Shown piece by piece: positions 54,706 to 63,737 of a stretch of 64,000 bases of DNA. Within the stretch, counting starts at the first letter, position 1. Each line of letters begins with the position of its first letter. The translations under genes were made by a program, and so were the position numbers. The notes under the pieces were generated by a model. It was given only the letters and a program-made list of their open reading frames with translations, was not told the origin of the DNA and did not search any database. The stretch comes from Burkholderia aenigmatica (GTDB lineage Bacteria; Pseudomonadota; Gammaproteobacteria; Burkholderiales; Burkholderiaceae). The stretch lies in the NCBI RefSeq assembly GCF_902499175.1, contig NZ_CABVQC010000004.1:124001-188000 (forward strand). Direction: 5' to 3'.

Positions 54706-55369
54706 GGGCTCGGAATTCGCTCTGACTGCGCGGTGCGACTGTGCAAGCATGGCTCCATACAAACTTGCGACCACAATTCTACATAACCAACTCTCTCATC
54801 GGGAACGCGTGTAGCAGCTTTCGCAATCCCGTGTGTGGCCCGACGGTATCGATGACGGTATCTCTACAAAGACCTCCATCGAGATGCGCTGCCTTCGCGG
54901 ATCTTCAGCGAAAGCATGCCTTGTTTTTCCGGTGCGGTCTCTCCAGTACCGGCAACAGCCAGCCGAATTCTTCGGTATCTTTGACGGTATCGGCGCTGCG
55001 CGACCGTGCAGAAGCGCCGTCGCTGCAAGGGTTCAGCTGATCGATTGACGATCGAGTGGGTATGCTTCACCCGCCAAGAGGAATGCCGTCAGCGCTGGCC
55101 GGCACACTGGTTCCTCTGCTGCCAAATAAACGTTGCCCCGCTTCCTGGAAGGCGGATTCATGACGGCCTTTCAGCTCTGCGGGTTCGCTCCGCAGGGACA
55201 CGATCGGAAGTACTCAGACGTTCGAACATCTGTAGATTGAACCGCGCGGATGTGTGACGATATGGTGGACCGAATGCATCATGGATGCGGTGGCCATCGG
55301 TTGCGCGGCACATGGCCGGTGCTGCCGCGCCCGGGTGGCGGTGAGGCGGCACGCAGTATCTCGCGTCCG

Positions 55370-55384
55370 CTTTTTAGTGTTCGG
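55370..55384 (+). repeat. 15-bp direct repeat, copy 1
   Basis: CTTTTTAGTGTTCGG also occurs at 55603-55617. The next bases (GC and CG) diverge. Confidence 0.7.
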
Positions 55385-55602
55385 GCCGGGACGGGAGGAA
55401 TCGAGTTTGAGGGGCCGGAGCGGAGGGCCTTGCGGGCATTGGCTCACATCACGAGCACGATCCAGAGTTAAATGATTTGTGATGTCTGCGGTGTTCCGTC
55501 GAGGTGCGCTGGAATCCGTCGAAGCTTCGGCTGGCGAGGGCCCTCGAGCGGGTGAGCCGCCGATATTGGCCGAGTACCTGTTCACGCCGCGATTTTTAAT
55601 GT

Positions 55603-55617
55603 CTTTTTAGTGTTCGG
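55603..55617 (+). repeat. 15-bp direct repeat, copy 2
   Basis: This is an exact second copy of 55370-55384, 233 bp downstream. Confidence 0.7.
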
Positions 55618-55904
55618 CGAGTGACGCGGCGGATCCGGAGCTTGGCTTGCCGGTCGAATCGGACAGGGACACGAGCGTTGTTTGACTGCGGTCGTGCATC
55701 ACGTCGAGCGTGTGATGCGCGTTGATTGACGGATGAGTTTGCAAGCTAGCGCGACCGACGTGTGGTGCGCGTATGGACGCGGAAGTTTGACAGTTTTTTT
55801 CGTAGAAACTTCAGGGGGCGAGTTAGGACGTGCGCGGTTGAGTAATGAAAGAGGGGCGCGATGCGCTCCGCCGAAGTGGTCCATTTCGAGGCAGGATCCG
55901 GCGG

Positions 55905-55944
55905 AATGAAGGGGAACATAGACAGGGCTATGTTCCCCTTCATT
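55905..55944. repeat. Perfect 17-bp stem hairpin
   Basis: AATGAAGGGGAACATAG (55905-55921) and its exact reverse complement (55928-55944) flank a 6-nt loop ACAGGG. There is no adjacent U-tract, so it does not look like a standard terminator. Confidence 0.75.
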
Positions 55945-56243
55945 TCGGGACATGGGCGGAGCCCCTGCGTGCGCGGCACTCGTCGGAGGGAATTGCGTGC
56001 TCCCACCGCGACGATCGAAAAGCGGTGCCGTCACCGTTTCGGCGCCCCTGTATTTCTGGCGCGGGCGACGACGTGCCGGTGGGCGGGTTCATTTGCCATT
56101 GCGTCACACGCGGGCCTGGAGGTTCTTCGATCCGGGCGGGGCTGTTGGCGAGGCGACTTCGTCTCAGGCGGTGCTGAAGCTCAATTGCGAGCGCCCATAT
56201 TTTGCTTGGTGGCAGGGCAGGGCCTCGGCGGGCCGGGGGGCTG

Positions 56244-56270
56244 AATTCTCTCCGCGGTGCGGAGAGAATT
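56244..56270. repeat. 27-bp palindrome, intergenic copy
   Basis: It has a 12-bp stem AATTCTCTCCGC with its complement and a GGT loop. The same stem recurs at 56648-56674 with an ACT loop, inside the DUF1016 fragment. Confidence 0.75.
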
Positions 56271-56366
56271 GGGGAGCGCCCAGCAGGGTTCCGCCGTGGC
56301 TGAGATTCCGGTAACGTGGCCCCTATTGGCGCGCGCCGGCCCGCCGAGTCCTCCATTCAAGACCAG

Positions 56367-56795
56367 ATGACCGAACTCGTCCCCGCATCCCTATTGACCG
56401 ACATCCGCCGCATGATTGATTCGGCGCGCGCCCGAGCGGCGGCGGCCGTCAATGCTGAACTGACCCTACTTTATTGGCAGGTTGGTTGTCGCATTCGAGA
56501 TGATGTGCTGGGCGGTGAGCGCGCGGGCTATGGACAACAGATCCTCCCTGCGCTCGCCCGGCAACTGAGAGCCGAATACGGCCGGGGATGGAGCGAGCAG
56601 CAATTGCGCCACTGCATCCGCGCGGCGGAGGTGTTTTCGGACGAGTCAATTCTCTCCGCACTGCGGAGAGAATTGAGCTGGACCCATCTGAAGATGTTGG
56701 TCGCTCAGGAAATTCGATTGAAGGACAGAAACGGGTCGTTCGGGGCCGTTCGCATCGCCCTAGAACCGCAATTCGCGGTCGCGTGCCAACCCTGA
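56367..56795 (+). pseudogene. Truncated DUF1016 (YhcG-like) nuclease gene
   Basis: 'LVPASLLTDIRRMIDSARARAAAAVNAELTLLYWQVGCRIRDDVLGGERAGYGQQILPALARQLRAEYGRGWSEQQLRHCIRAAEVFSDESILSALRRELSWTHLKMLV' is the DUF1016 N-terminal domain of YhcG-type proteins. A full protein is about 350 residues with a C-terminal PDDEXK nuclease domain. Here homology stops near residue 118 ('AQEIRLKDRNG...') and the frame ends at 142 residues. The nuclease domain is missing, so the gene is broken by a deletion or recombination at about 56715. Confidence 0.72.
56648..56674. repeat. 27-bp palindrome, copy inside DUF1016 fragment
   Basis: It has the same 12-bp stem as 56244-56270 with loop ACT. It encodes part of 'DESILSALRRELSW'. 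Confidence 0.75.
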
Positions 56796-56847
56796 CGTCG
56801 AAATGAACGCGCCAGCGAGATAGGGCATATTACCTGTCGTGATCGAT

Positions 56848-57155
56848 GCATCTGTCAAATCCTTGCTAATTGCAACCGCTCGGAAATCTCGATCCGCGTG
56901 ATGCGTGCCGCCGCCGAATTGAACATGCGTACGGTGGCGGTGTATTCGAAGGAAGACCGCCTCGCACTGCATCGCTTCACGGTGGACGAAAGCAACCAGA
57001 CCGGCGAGGGCCGGAAGCCGCTCGCCGCGTATCTCGACATCGACGACATCCTGCGCGTCGCGCGGCAGGCGCTGGGCGAGCAGAAGAGCGTCGTGAAGCC
57101 GGGCGGAAGGGCTGCGGCGAAGGATCTGCTGATCGAGCTGAAGGACGCCTCGTGA
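56848..57155 (+). pseudogene. N-terminal fragment of pyruvate carboxylase
   Basis: 'EISIRVMRAAAELNMRTVAVYSKEDRLALHRFTVDESNQTGEGRKPLAAYLDIDDILRVARQAL' is the biotin-carboxylase start of pyruvate carboxylase (normally 'LIANRGEIAIRVMRAAAELN...YLDIDDILRIARQAK'). The preceding 'ILANCNRSE' in the same frame is a decayed 'ILIANRGE'. No intact start lies there. After 'RQAL' the sequence leaves the family. It is a short, dead fragment of an about 1150-residue enzyme. Confidence 0.75.
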
Positions 57156-57157
57156 AG

Positions 57158-57310
57158 GGAGCGCTGAATAGCCATTTCAACCTGATTTCGGAAATGCCGC
57201 ACGGGGGCATGAAGATTTTGGGCTATGGCAAGGATATTTCGATGCAGTCCCTTGAGGACGATAGCTGCGTCCGGCATGTGACGATTGCCAATCAGATCGC
57301 TCCCCGGGTG
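57158..57310 (+). pseudogene. C-terminal fragment of an aldehyde dehydrogenase
   Basis: '[42 protein letters not shown]' matches the end of the intact aldehyde dehydrogenase at 61123-62583 ('[42 protein letters not shown]'). Silent differences are many, so it is an old or independent copy rather than a recent duplication. Catalytic domains are absent. Confidence 0.78.
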
Positions 57311-57358
57311 GCTAAGAGGTTCGACGCGCATCTGTGGAACCGCACGGAATGCGGTTGA

Positions 57359-57834
57359 TTATTTTCGATGCGCCGCATAGTAATCGAATGAAGCCGACGC
57401 GTCGAAATTCTGGATGCTCAATCGGATGAGGCACAATAGAGCCGGAGTCGGTGATCTGAAAAGGCCCACGCTCGCGTGTGCCGAATCAAGCATGGCCGAA
57501 GAGCCCGCTATTCGTCGAAACAGAGGATGGAAAATCGTCCGTCTGGTCGCCGTGTTATCCAGTATTAATTCGCCCCGGTCGTTTCATCGATACAATCCGT
57601 ACGAGACACCGAAAGATCGCCTCTGCCGTTGCTTGGCGGCAGTGCCGTCGCATTGCCGTGATGGAGCAATGCCGGGTTGAGGCGGCGCGGCGATCGATGG
57701 CGACCGACAGCGGGGGCTCGGCGGCTGTCATGCAGGTGTCCGGTTTCGACGAATCAGGCTTCGTCACCCGTTTCGGATCGACCTGTTCGAAGGGTAAATG
57801 CCAACGCTGTTATTTCAACTACATGGAGAAAAGA
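57359..57834. other. Intergenic stretch before binding-protein gene
   Basis: This is about 475 bp with no recognisable gene. In-frame extensions of the following gene run through it but lack a signal sequence or ribosome site. It presumably contains that gene's promoter, which I cannot place with confidence. Confidence 0.5.
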
Positions 57835-58608
57835 ATGAAGAGGATCATGATCGGACTGGTTGCGCTTGCCATGTCCGCCACCGGGTTTGCCAAGGAATGG
57901 ACGACGATTCGCATTGGCGTCGACCCGTCTTATCCTCCGTTTGAATACAAGAAACCGTCCGGCGAATTGACTGGCTTCGGCGTGGACCTCGGCAATGAAG
58001 TGTGCAGGCGCCTCAATGCGAAATGCCTCTGGGTCGAAAATGCGTTCGACGGCATGATTCCCGGGCTGAAGGCGCGGAAATTCGACGCGGTCCTGTCGTC
58101 GATGTCGATGACGCCTGCGCGATTGAAGCAAATCGATTTCTCGAACAAGACGGCGCACGCACCGACGTTTCTTGTCGCGAAAAAGGGCTCGGGTATCCAG
58201 CCGACGCCGGCATCGCTCAACGGTAAAGCCGTCGGCGTGCTGCAAGGCTCGATGCAGGAGACGTATGCGAAGGCGCATTGGGAAGGTATCGGCGCACGGA
58301 TCCTGTCGTATCAGAACCAGGATCAGGTGTATGCCGACCTGACCAACGGCCGGCTCGATGCGGCGTTGCAAAACGGCGTGCAAGCATCGCGGGGCTTCTT
58401 GAATACGCCGCAAGGCAAGGACTACGCGTTCGCGGGCGGTGAACTGAGCGATCCGAAGATTTTCGGACCGGGTCAGGGCATCGGCATCCGCAAGGAAGAC
58501 ACGGACCTGAAGGACAAGATCAACACGGCGCTCGCCGCGATCCGTGCCGACGGGACGTATGACAAAATCGCTAGTCGCTATTTCAATTTCGACATCTACG
58601 GCAATTGA
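57835..58608 (+). CDS. HisJ/ArgT-type amino-acid binding protein
   Basis: This is a 257-residue periplasmic binding protein with signal peptide 'MKRIMIGLVALAMSATGFAK'. Then come 'IRIGVDPSYPPFEYKKPSGELTGFGVDLGNEVCRRLNAKCLWVENAFDGMIPGLKARKFDAVLSSMSMTPARLKQIDFSNK' and 'GIGIRKEDTDLKDKINTALAAIRADGTYDKIASRYFNFDIYG'. It fits basic-amino-acid (Arg/Lys/His/ornithine) binding proteins. GGAG lies 6 nt before the ATG at 57835. No permease follows it; the permease at the right edge of the window may be its partner. Confidence 0.9.
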   Translation: MKRIMIGLVALAMSATGFAKEWTTIRIGVDPSYPPFEYKKPSGELTGFGVDLGNEVCRRLNAKCLWVENAFDGMIPGLKARKFDAVLSSMSMTPARLKQIDFSNKTAHAPTFLVAKKGSGIQPTPASLNGKAVGVLQGSMQETYAKAHWEGIGARILSYQNQDQVYADLTNGRLDAALQNGVQASRGFLNTPQGKDYAFAGGELSDPKIFGPGQGIGIRKEDTDLKDKINTALAAIRADGTYDKIASRYFNFDIYGN

Positions 58609-58792
58609 GCGCGTGCGCGTCCTGCTCGTCGCACCGGGTGACGGGCGCGTGACGTACCCGGGGCGGCGGAACGAGGCGGCGGCACGATGATGCGTCCGCC
58701 GCGCCGAAGTGCATGTGAAGGGGCCGGTGCGGATCGGACGTACGGCGATCGAGCACATGCGCCCCCCGGGAGAGAGATCGCCCCGGAGCCGC

Positions 58793-59980
58793 TCAGTTGC
58801 GCTTAAGTGCCTTGTTCATGAAGAACACCGTGCCGAGCAAAGACGCGGCGAGGATGCCGATCGTCACCCACGCGAAAGACGCGGATCCCGCCCGGCCAAG
58901 CAAAATGCCGCCGACAGCCCCGCCGGTGGCCACGGCAGTATTCCAGCCCGCCGTATACATGGATTGCGCGACGTCGACTGATTCCCCGGCGAATCGAGAC
59001 AACGCGGTTTGCGTAATCGTCGCAAATCCACCCACTGCAGCACCCCAGATCGCCACGGACGGAAGGATCATCTGCGCATTGCCTACCCCCCACCCCAGCA
59101 AGAGCGACGCGACAGCAAACACGACAATGCTCACCACGGCCAGGCATTGCAGACGACGATCAACCCACGCACCAACGAACCACAGGCCGACGATGGAACC
59201 CAGTCCGAAGATGAATAGAACGAGATCGACACGCGTCGCCAGCCCGGAGGGTTGCAGGAACGGCTCGATATAGATGTAGAGAATGTTGTGGGCAACCACG
59301 AACGTGAAGACCACGAAAAGCACGGAGCGGATTCCGCTGCCCAGGAAGACGGACCAGAGGGACTGGCGCTGGTCTCGGCTTTGCCCCGCGAAGTCGGGCA
59401 CGATCGCGAGTATCCACGCAACGAGCAACAGCGCCAGAACGGTCATCAGAACAAAAGCGCCTTGCCATCCTATCAATCGACCCAGGAGGGTACCGAGAGG
59501 TACACCGAGCACCAGGGCAACGGTTGCGCCCGCACCGGAGATCGCGATCGCGCGCCCACTCATATGAGGGGGTGACATTCGCACGGCATAGCCAGCCAGC
59601 AGCGACCAGACGATGCCGCCGAATACGCCTGCGAAGAAGCGCGCGACCAGCGAAATGGAGTAGTCACGGGAAAGCGCCGTGATGAAATTTACAAAGGCAA
59701 AACCGAAGATTGCAAACAGGAGTAATGGGCGGCGGCGCATGCCTTGCGTCAGCACCGTCACTGGAATCGCCGCGACGAGTGCGCCCACCGCGTAGGCGGT
59801 AATGAATTGGCCTGCCAGGCTCTCGGAAACATGCAAGCCTTCCGCGATCGAAGCGAGCAGGCCAGCGGGCATGATTTCGGTCAGCAACGTTATGAAAGCG
59901 GCCATCGCCAACGCAAGCAGCCTCGCCAGCGGCAAGCGCCCCGCGTTCGGGGGCAGAACGGATGAAGTGGTGCGGTTCAT
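58793..59980 (-). CDS. MFS transporter, DHA1/AraJ-like
   Basis: This is a 395-residue, 12-span MFS transporter. 'LARLLALAMAAFITLLTEIMPAGLLASIAEGLHVSESLAGQFITAYAVGALVAAIPVTVLTQGMRRRPLLL' holds TM1-2 and motif A. 'SLLAGYAVRMSPPHMSGRAIAISGAGATVALVLGVPLGTLLGRLIGWQGAF' holds motif C. The family exports sugars, drugs or amino acids. It diverges from the LysR gene, which probably controls it. Confidence 0.9.
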   Translation of the reverse strand: MNRTTSSVLPPNAGRLPLARLLALAMAAFITLLTEIMPAGLLASIAEGLHVSESLAGQFITAYAVGALVAAIPVTVLTQGMRRRPLLLFAIFGFAFVNFITALSRDYSISLVARFFAGVFGGIVWSLLAGYAVRMSPPHMSGRAIAISGAGATVALVLGVPLGTLLGRLIGWQGAFVLMTVLALLLVAWILAIVPDFAGQSRDQRQSLWSVFLGSGIRSVLFVVFTFVVAHNILYIYIEPFLQPSGLATRVDLVLFIFGLGSIVGLWFVGAWVDRRLQCLAVVSIVVFAVASLLLGWGVGNAQMILPSVAIWGAAVGGFATITQTALSRFAGESVDVAQSMYTAGWNTAVATGGAVGGILLGRAGSASFAWVTIGILAASLLGTVFFMNKALKRN

Positions 59981-60139
59981 TCAATAATTTCGCAATTAGA
60001 TGAGAATGGTGTCCTGGTTCAATCGGCCCGATTCTTAACCGAGCACGCAATTTCATGATGGTGCTTGAACATGCAATTACGAGAAACAGGCTACAGTGAA
60101 CAACACTCATGACGCGTATGTCATCAATAAAGAGGCCAC

Positions 60140-61039
60140 ATGGAAAGTCTTGATTCGCTGGGCATCTTTGTGCGGGTGGGGGAATCTCGCAGTTTCACTG
60201 CCGCAGGTCAGCAGTTGGGTATATCCGCATCGGCGGTCAGCAAGGCCATTGCGCGCCTTGAGGACCGACTCTGCACGCGGCTATTTCATCGTTCCACGCG
60301 CACCGTCACGCTGACACCCGAGGGGATCAATTTCCTCGAACGCTGTCGCCGGATTTTGCATGAGCTGGAACTGGCCCAGGACGAACTTGCTCTATCGCAG
60401 CGATCGCCGCGCGGCAAGCTTCGTGTCAGCCTGCCCTCGGTCGGTCTTCTGTTCATGCCGCAATTCGCTCAATTCAGCCGTCTATATCCCGACATCGAAT
60501 TGGACATCGACTGCACCGACCGTCTGGTAGCCGTGATCGAAGATGGGTTCGATGCTGTTATTCGTACCGGCGAACCCAAGGATTCGCGCCTTACCGCGCG
60601 CAAACTCGGTACCTATCGCCGCGCCATGGTCGCCGCGCCAGAGTACTTGAAGGTGCATGGCCTCCCCCAGAAGCCGGAAGACTTGTTGCAACATCGCTGT
60701 CTCCTGTACCGCTACCCGACGAGTGGGAAGATAGATTCCTGGCCGCTATCCAGGAAGGGAGAAAAGCTCCTTTTGGATCTGCCCGATTCGATGGTCGCCA
60801 ATACGCTTGAACCGCTACTCTGCTTTGCCGAGTCGGGGCTTGGCATTGCGTGCCTACCCGATATCGCCATTCGCCAACAACTGGAATCGCGCACTCTGAT
60901 TCCGGTGCTCGACAAGTTCAATGGTGACAGTACGACCCTGCATGTTTTATGGCCGTCGGGCAAACACCTTGCGCCAAAACTGCGGATCTTCATCGACTAC
61001 ATGGCAGAATGCCTCACGCTGAACTCAGCGCGGCGATGA
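60140..61039 (+). CDS. LysR-family transcriptional regulator
   Basis: This is a 299-residue LysR regulator. The N-terminal winged helix is 'LDSLGIFVRVGESRSFTAAGQQLGISASAVSKAIARLEDRLCTRLFHRSTRTVTLTPEGINFLERCRRIL' (residues 3-73). The effector domain follows, with 'GKLRVSLPSVGLLFMPQFAQFSRLYPDIELDIDCTDR'. It belongs to the group acting next to MFS or oxidoreductase genes. The 159-bp gap to the divergent MFS gene has three GCAATT copies (59993, 60048, 60074) that could form its binding region. Confidence 0.93.
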   Translation: MESLDSLGIFVRVGESRSFTAAGQQLGISASAVSKAIARLEDRLCTRLFHRSTRTVTLTPEGINFLERCRRILHELELAQDELALSQRSPRGKLRVSLPSVGLLFMPQFAQFSRLYPDIELDIDCTDRLVAVIEDGFDAVIRTGEPKDSRLTARKLGTYRRAMVAAPEYLKVHGLPQKPEDLLQHRCLLYRYPTSGKIDSWPLSRKGEKLLLDLPDSMVANTLEPLLCFAESGLGIACLPDIAIRQQLESRTLIPVLDKFNGDSTTLHVLWPSGKHLAPKLRIFIDYMAECLTLNSARR

Positions 61040-61065
61040 TCCGCCTGGTTAGAGCGGATCACGGA

Positions 61066-61092
61066 TAAAAAAAGACCCGCGGTCGCGGGTCT
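61066..61092 (-). terminator. Intrinsic terminator of the ALDH operon
   Basis: Read on the minus strand it is AGACCCGC, a 4-nt loop, GCGGGTCT, followed by seven T. It lies 31 bp after the aldehyde dehydrogenase stop (61123) and is also just downstream of the LysR gene on the other strand. Confidence 0.88.
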
Positions 61093-61122
61093 GATTAAAT
61101 TGGAGATCAAATTGAATCCGGT

Positions 61123-62583
61123 TCAGTGAGCAATCATCACATGCCGAACACAGCTATAGTCTTCGAGCGCGTAGGCCGAGAGATCTTTCCCGTAACCGGA
61201 AACCTTCATACCGCCATGCGGCATTTCCGACACCAGATTGAAATGCGTATTCACCCACGTACAGCCATACTGGAGATCGGCACTCACTCGCATGGCGCGA
61301 GCAACATTCGTGGTCCATACGGAACTGGCAAGGCCGTAGTCCGAATCATTTGCCCAAGCGACCACCTCGTCTTCTTCATCGAAACGTGTCACTGACACGA
61401 CGGGGCCAAAGACCTCTTTCTGAACGATCTCGTCGGCCTGCAGGGCGCCTGCAAGAACAGTGGGGCTGTAGAAGTACCCCGGGAGATCGAGTCTCCTACC
61501 GCCAGCCGTTACCTCGATGTGTCCTGTTGCCACGGCGCGATCGACAAACGATTCGACGCGGTCACGCTGGGCATCCGAGATCAGTGCCCCCATCTTTGTG
61601 TCAGGTGCTGCCGGCATACCAACGGAGATACCGCTGGCAGCGGCAGAGATTCGGGCGACCACCTCATCGTAGATCGAGCCCTGTACGTACAGCCTGCAAG
61701 GGGCCGTGCAGTCCTGGCCGGCATTGTAGAAGGCGAAATCGCCGATGCATGCGGCCAGCCGATCGACGTCGGCATCTCCGAAGGCGATAACCGGCGCTTT
61801 CCCACCGAGCTCCAGGTGCGTTTTCGTTATCCGCGCGGACGCCATGCCCAGAATTTTGCTTCCAGTGCCGACGTCCCCGGTGAGCGAAACCATCCGGACG
61901 AGTGGATGCTGTACCAGCGCCGCGCCGACCGAGTGACCACGGCCATTGACGATATTGACGACGCCAGGCGGCAAGATCTCCGCAATCAGGGACGCAAGCG
62001 CCAACGTGGTGAGCGGCGTCATTTCCGACGGTTTGAGGACAACGGTGTTCCCGGCCGCGATCGCGGGTGCGATCTTCCAGATGGCCATCATCAACGGATA
62101 GTTCCACGGAGCGATGCTTGCAACGACGCCCAGCGGTTCACGCCGGATCATGCTGGTGTGGGAATCGAGATATTCGCCGCTCACGGGCGCCTGTTGCGTT
62201 CGACACGCACCCGCGAAGAATCGGAGCACGTCTGCGCATGCGGGAATTTCGTCGCCGATCACGGATTGCAACGGCTTGCCGCAGTTCAACGATTCCAGCT
62301 GCGAGAGATACCCCGACGCGTGCTCGATGCGGTCCGCCAGGCGAAGCAGCAAGTCCGCCCTTTCTTTCGGAGTGGTCTTTCGCCAGGTCGCGAAAGCGCA
62401 TTGCGCGGCGCTGACCGCAGTGTCGACCTGATCTCCGGTGGCCTCGCCGAACGTACCCATCACCGCGCCTGTCGCGGGCGCGTGAAGGACCAGGGAATCG
62501 CCTTTCCCGGGCACCGTCTCGTTGTTGATGAACTGTGCCCCGTTGTCGAGCAGCGCGGCGATCTTGTCATACACTTCACTCAT
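61123..62583 (-). CDS. NAD(P)-dependent aldehyde dehydrogenase
   Basis: This is a 486-residue aldehyde dehydrogenase. Key motifs: '[29 protein letters not shown]' (cofactor loop), '[12 protein letters not shown]', '[14 protein letters not shown]' (general-base Glu), '[12 protein letters not shown]' (catalytic Cys) and '[19 protein letters not shown]'. The C terminus '[37 protein letters not shown]' places it near gamma-aminobutyraldehyde dehydrogenases (PatD). It follows the aldolase gene, so it may oxidise the aldehyde that enzyme releases. Confidence 0.92.
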   Translation of the reverse strand: MSEVYDKIAALLDNGAQFINNETVPGKGDSLVLHAPATGAVMGTFGEATGDQVDTAVSAAQCAFATWRKTTPKERADLLLRLADRIEHASGYLSQLESLNCGKPLQSVIGDEIPACADVLRFFAGACRTQQAPVSGEYLDSHTSMIRREPLGVVASIAPWNYPLMMAIWKIAPAIAAGNTVVLKPSEMTPLTTLALASLIAEILPPGVVNIVNGRGHSVGAALVQHPLVRMVSLTGDVGTGSKILGMASARITKTHLELGGKAPVIAFGDADVDRLAACIGDFAFYNAGQDCTAPCRLYVQGSIYDEVVARISAAASGISVGMPAAPDTKMGALISDAQRDRVESFVDRAVATGHIEVTAGGRRLDLPGYFYSPTVLAGALQADEIVQKEVFGPVVSVTRFDEEDEVVAWANDSDYGLASSVWTTNVARAMRVSADLQYGCTWVNTHFNLVSEMPHGGMKVSGYGKDLSAYALEDYSCVRHVMIAH

Positions 62584-62652
62584 AGGGTTTCTCCTTTCCG
62601 TTTTCGCACCAGTGAGCGTTGAGAGCGATCCGGACGGATCGCTTTCCTGCGT

Positions 62653-63717
62653 TCAATTGAGTTCCTTCGCGATGATCTCTGCAACTGCATCGACTTCCGC
62701 TCGCGTTGACGACCACGACGTGACGAAGCGCACGGGAAGCTCGTTGTCGCGCAGTTGCACCGACTTCGGAAGGCTGCTCGGATACCAGTCGCTGCATCGC
62801 ACGCCGGCCGCCTTGAGACGGTCGAACAGCTCACGCTCCATCACGACGAAAATTTCGTTTGCCTGAACCGGCCACGCGGAACGGATTGCGTCGAATCTCG
62901 ACAGCGTGGAAGACAGATATCGGGCCGTGTCGTTTGCGCTTCTCGCCAGGTCGAGCCAGTGATCGTTCGACAGCCATGCCGTGAACTGCGACCCCAGCAC
63001 ACGTCCCTTCGAGATGAGTTGGCCGGCCCGCTTTCGTCGCAAGTCGAAGTCCTTGGCGAGCGCATGGTTGAAGAATACGACGGCCTCTGCCATGAGCGCA
63101 CCATTCTTCGATGCCCCCAGACAAAGCACGTCGACACCGGCCTTCCACGTGATATCGGCCGGTGCACACCCCAACGAGGCAACGGCGTTCGAAAAGCGTG
63201 CGCCGTCCATGTGAACGTGGATGCCGTGCTCGTGGGCGGCATCCGTGAGCCGCTTCAGCTCGGAGGGTTCATAGACCAGTCCATTCTCCGTTGCCTGCGT
63301 GACGCTCAAGGCCGATACGGACACGTTGTGCGGTCGGTCCGCCGGCAGCTTCTTCAGAAGATCGGAAAAGTCTTTCTCGGTGATCTTTCCACTATCCGTC
63401 TCGAGCGGGATCAATCGTGCCCCTCCGGTGAACAACTCCGGCGCACTCACTTCATCGATCGTCACATGTGCGTGGCTGTGGCACAGGATGGCATCCCACG
63501 GATTCGCCAGTGCGGAAAGCGCCAGGCAATTGGCGGCGGTGCCCGTCGTGACCAAGAACGCCTGTACTTCGCGGTCGAAGGTCTCGGAGAGTGCAAGCTC
63601 GGCCTGTTTGGTGAAGTCATCGTTGCCGTACGAGCTGGCGGTACCCGTACATGCGGATACGAGCGATTCGAGAACCTGCGGCGACACGCCGGACTGATTG
63701 TCGCTACCAAAATTCAT
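62653..63717 (-). CDS. Threonine-aldolase-type PLP lyase
   Basis: This is a 354-residue PLP enzyme of the beta-eliminating lyase/threonine aldolase family. 'MNFGSDNQSGVSPQVLESLVSACTGTASSYGNDDFTKQAELALSETFDREVQAFLVTTGTAANCLALSAL' is the typical N terminus, 'HMDGARFSNAVASL' holds the Asp that binds PLP, and 'DVLCLGASKNGAL' holds the PLP lysine. It cleaves beta-hydroxy-amino acids to glycine and an aldehyde. I start at 63717 where GGAG is at a good distance; a second in-frame ATG lies 15 nt upstream. Confidence 0.9.
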   Translation of the reverse strand: MNFGSDNQSGVSPQVLESLVSACTGTASSYGNDDFTKQAELALSETFDREVQAFLVTTGTAANCLALSALANPWDAILCHSHAHVTIDEVSAPELFTGGARLIPLETDSGKITEKDFSDLLKKLPADRPHNVSVSALSVTQATENGLVYEPSELKRLTDAAHEHGIHVHMDGARFSNAVASLGCAPADITWKAGVDVLCLGASKNGALMAEAVVFFNHALAKDFDLRRKRAGQLISKGRVLGSQFTAWLSNDHWLDLARSANDTARYLSSTLSRFDAIRSAWPVQANEIFVVMERELFDRLKAAGVRCSDWYPSSLPKSVQLRDNELPVRFVTSWSSTRAEVDAVAEIIAKELN

Positions 63718-63737
63718 AGATATTTTCTCCATTCGGT

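Larger units (their letters stand above)
54706..56366. other. Non-coding repeat-bearing stretch
   Basis: This is about 1.66 kb with no credible gene; short open frames show no family pattern. It carries a 15-bp direct repeat (55370-55384 and 55603-55617), a perfect 17-bp stem (55905-55944) and a 27-bp palindrome (56244-56270). It separates the sulfur locus from a run of gene fragments and looks like a degraded insertion zone. Confidence 0.6.

Noticed and set aside
59981..60139. Defined LysR operator
   Set aside because: Three GCAATT copies are seen, but no clear T-N11-A dyad with matching arms could be singled out.
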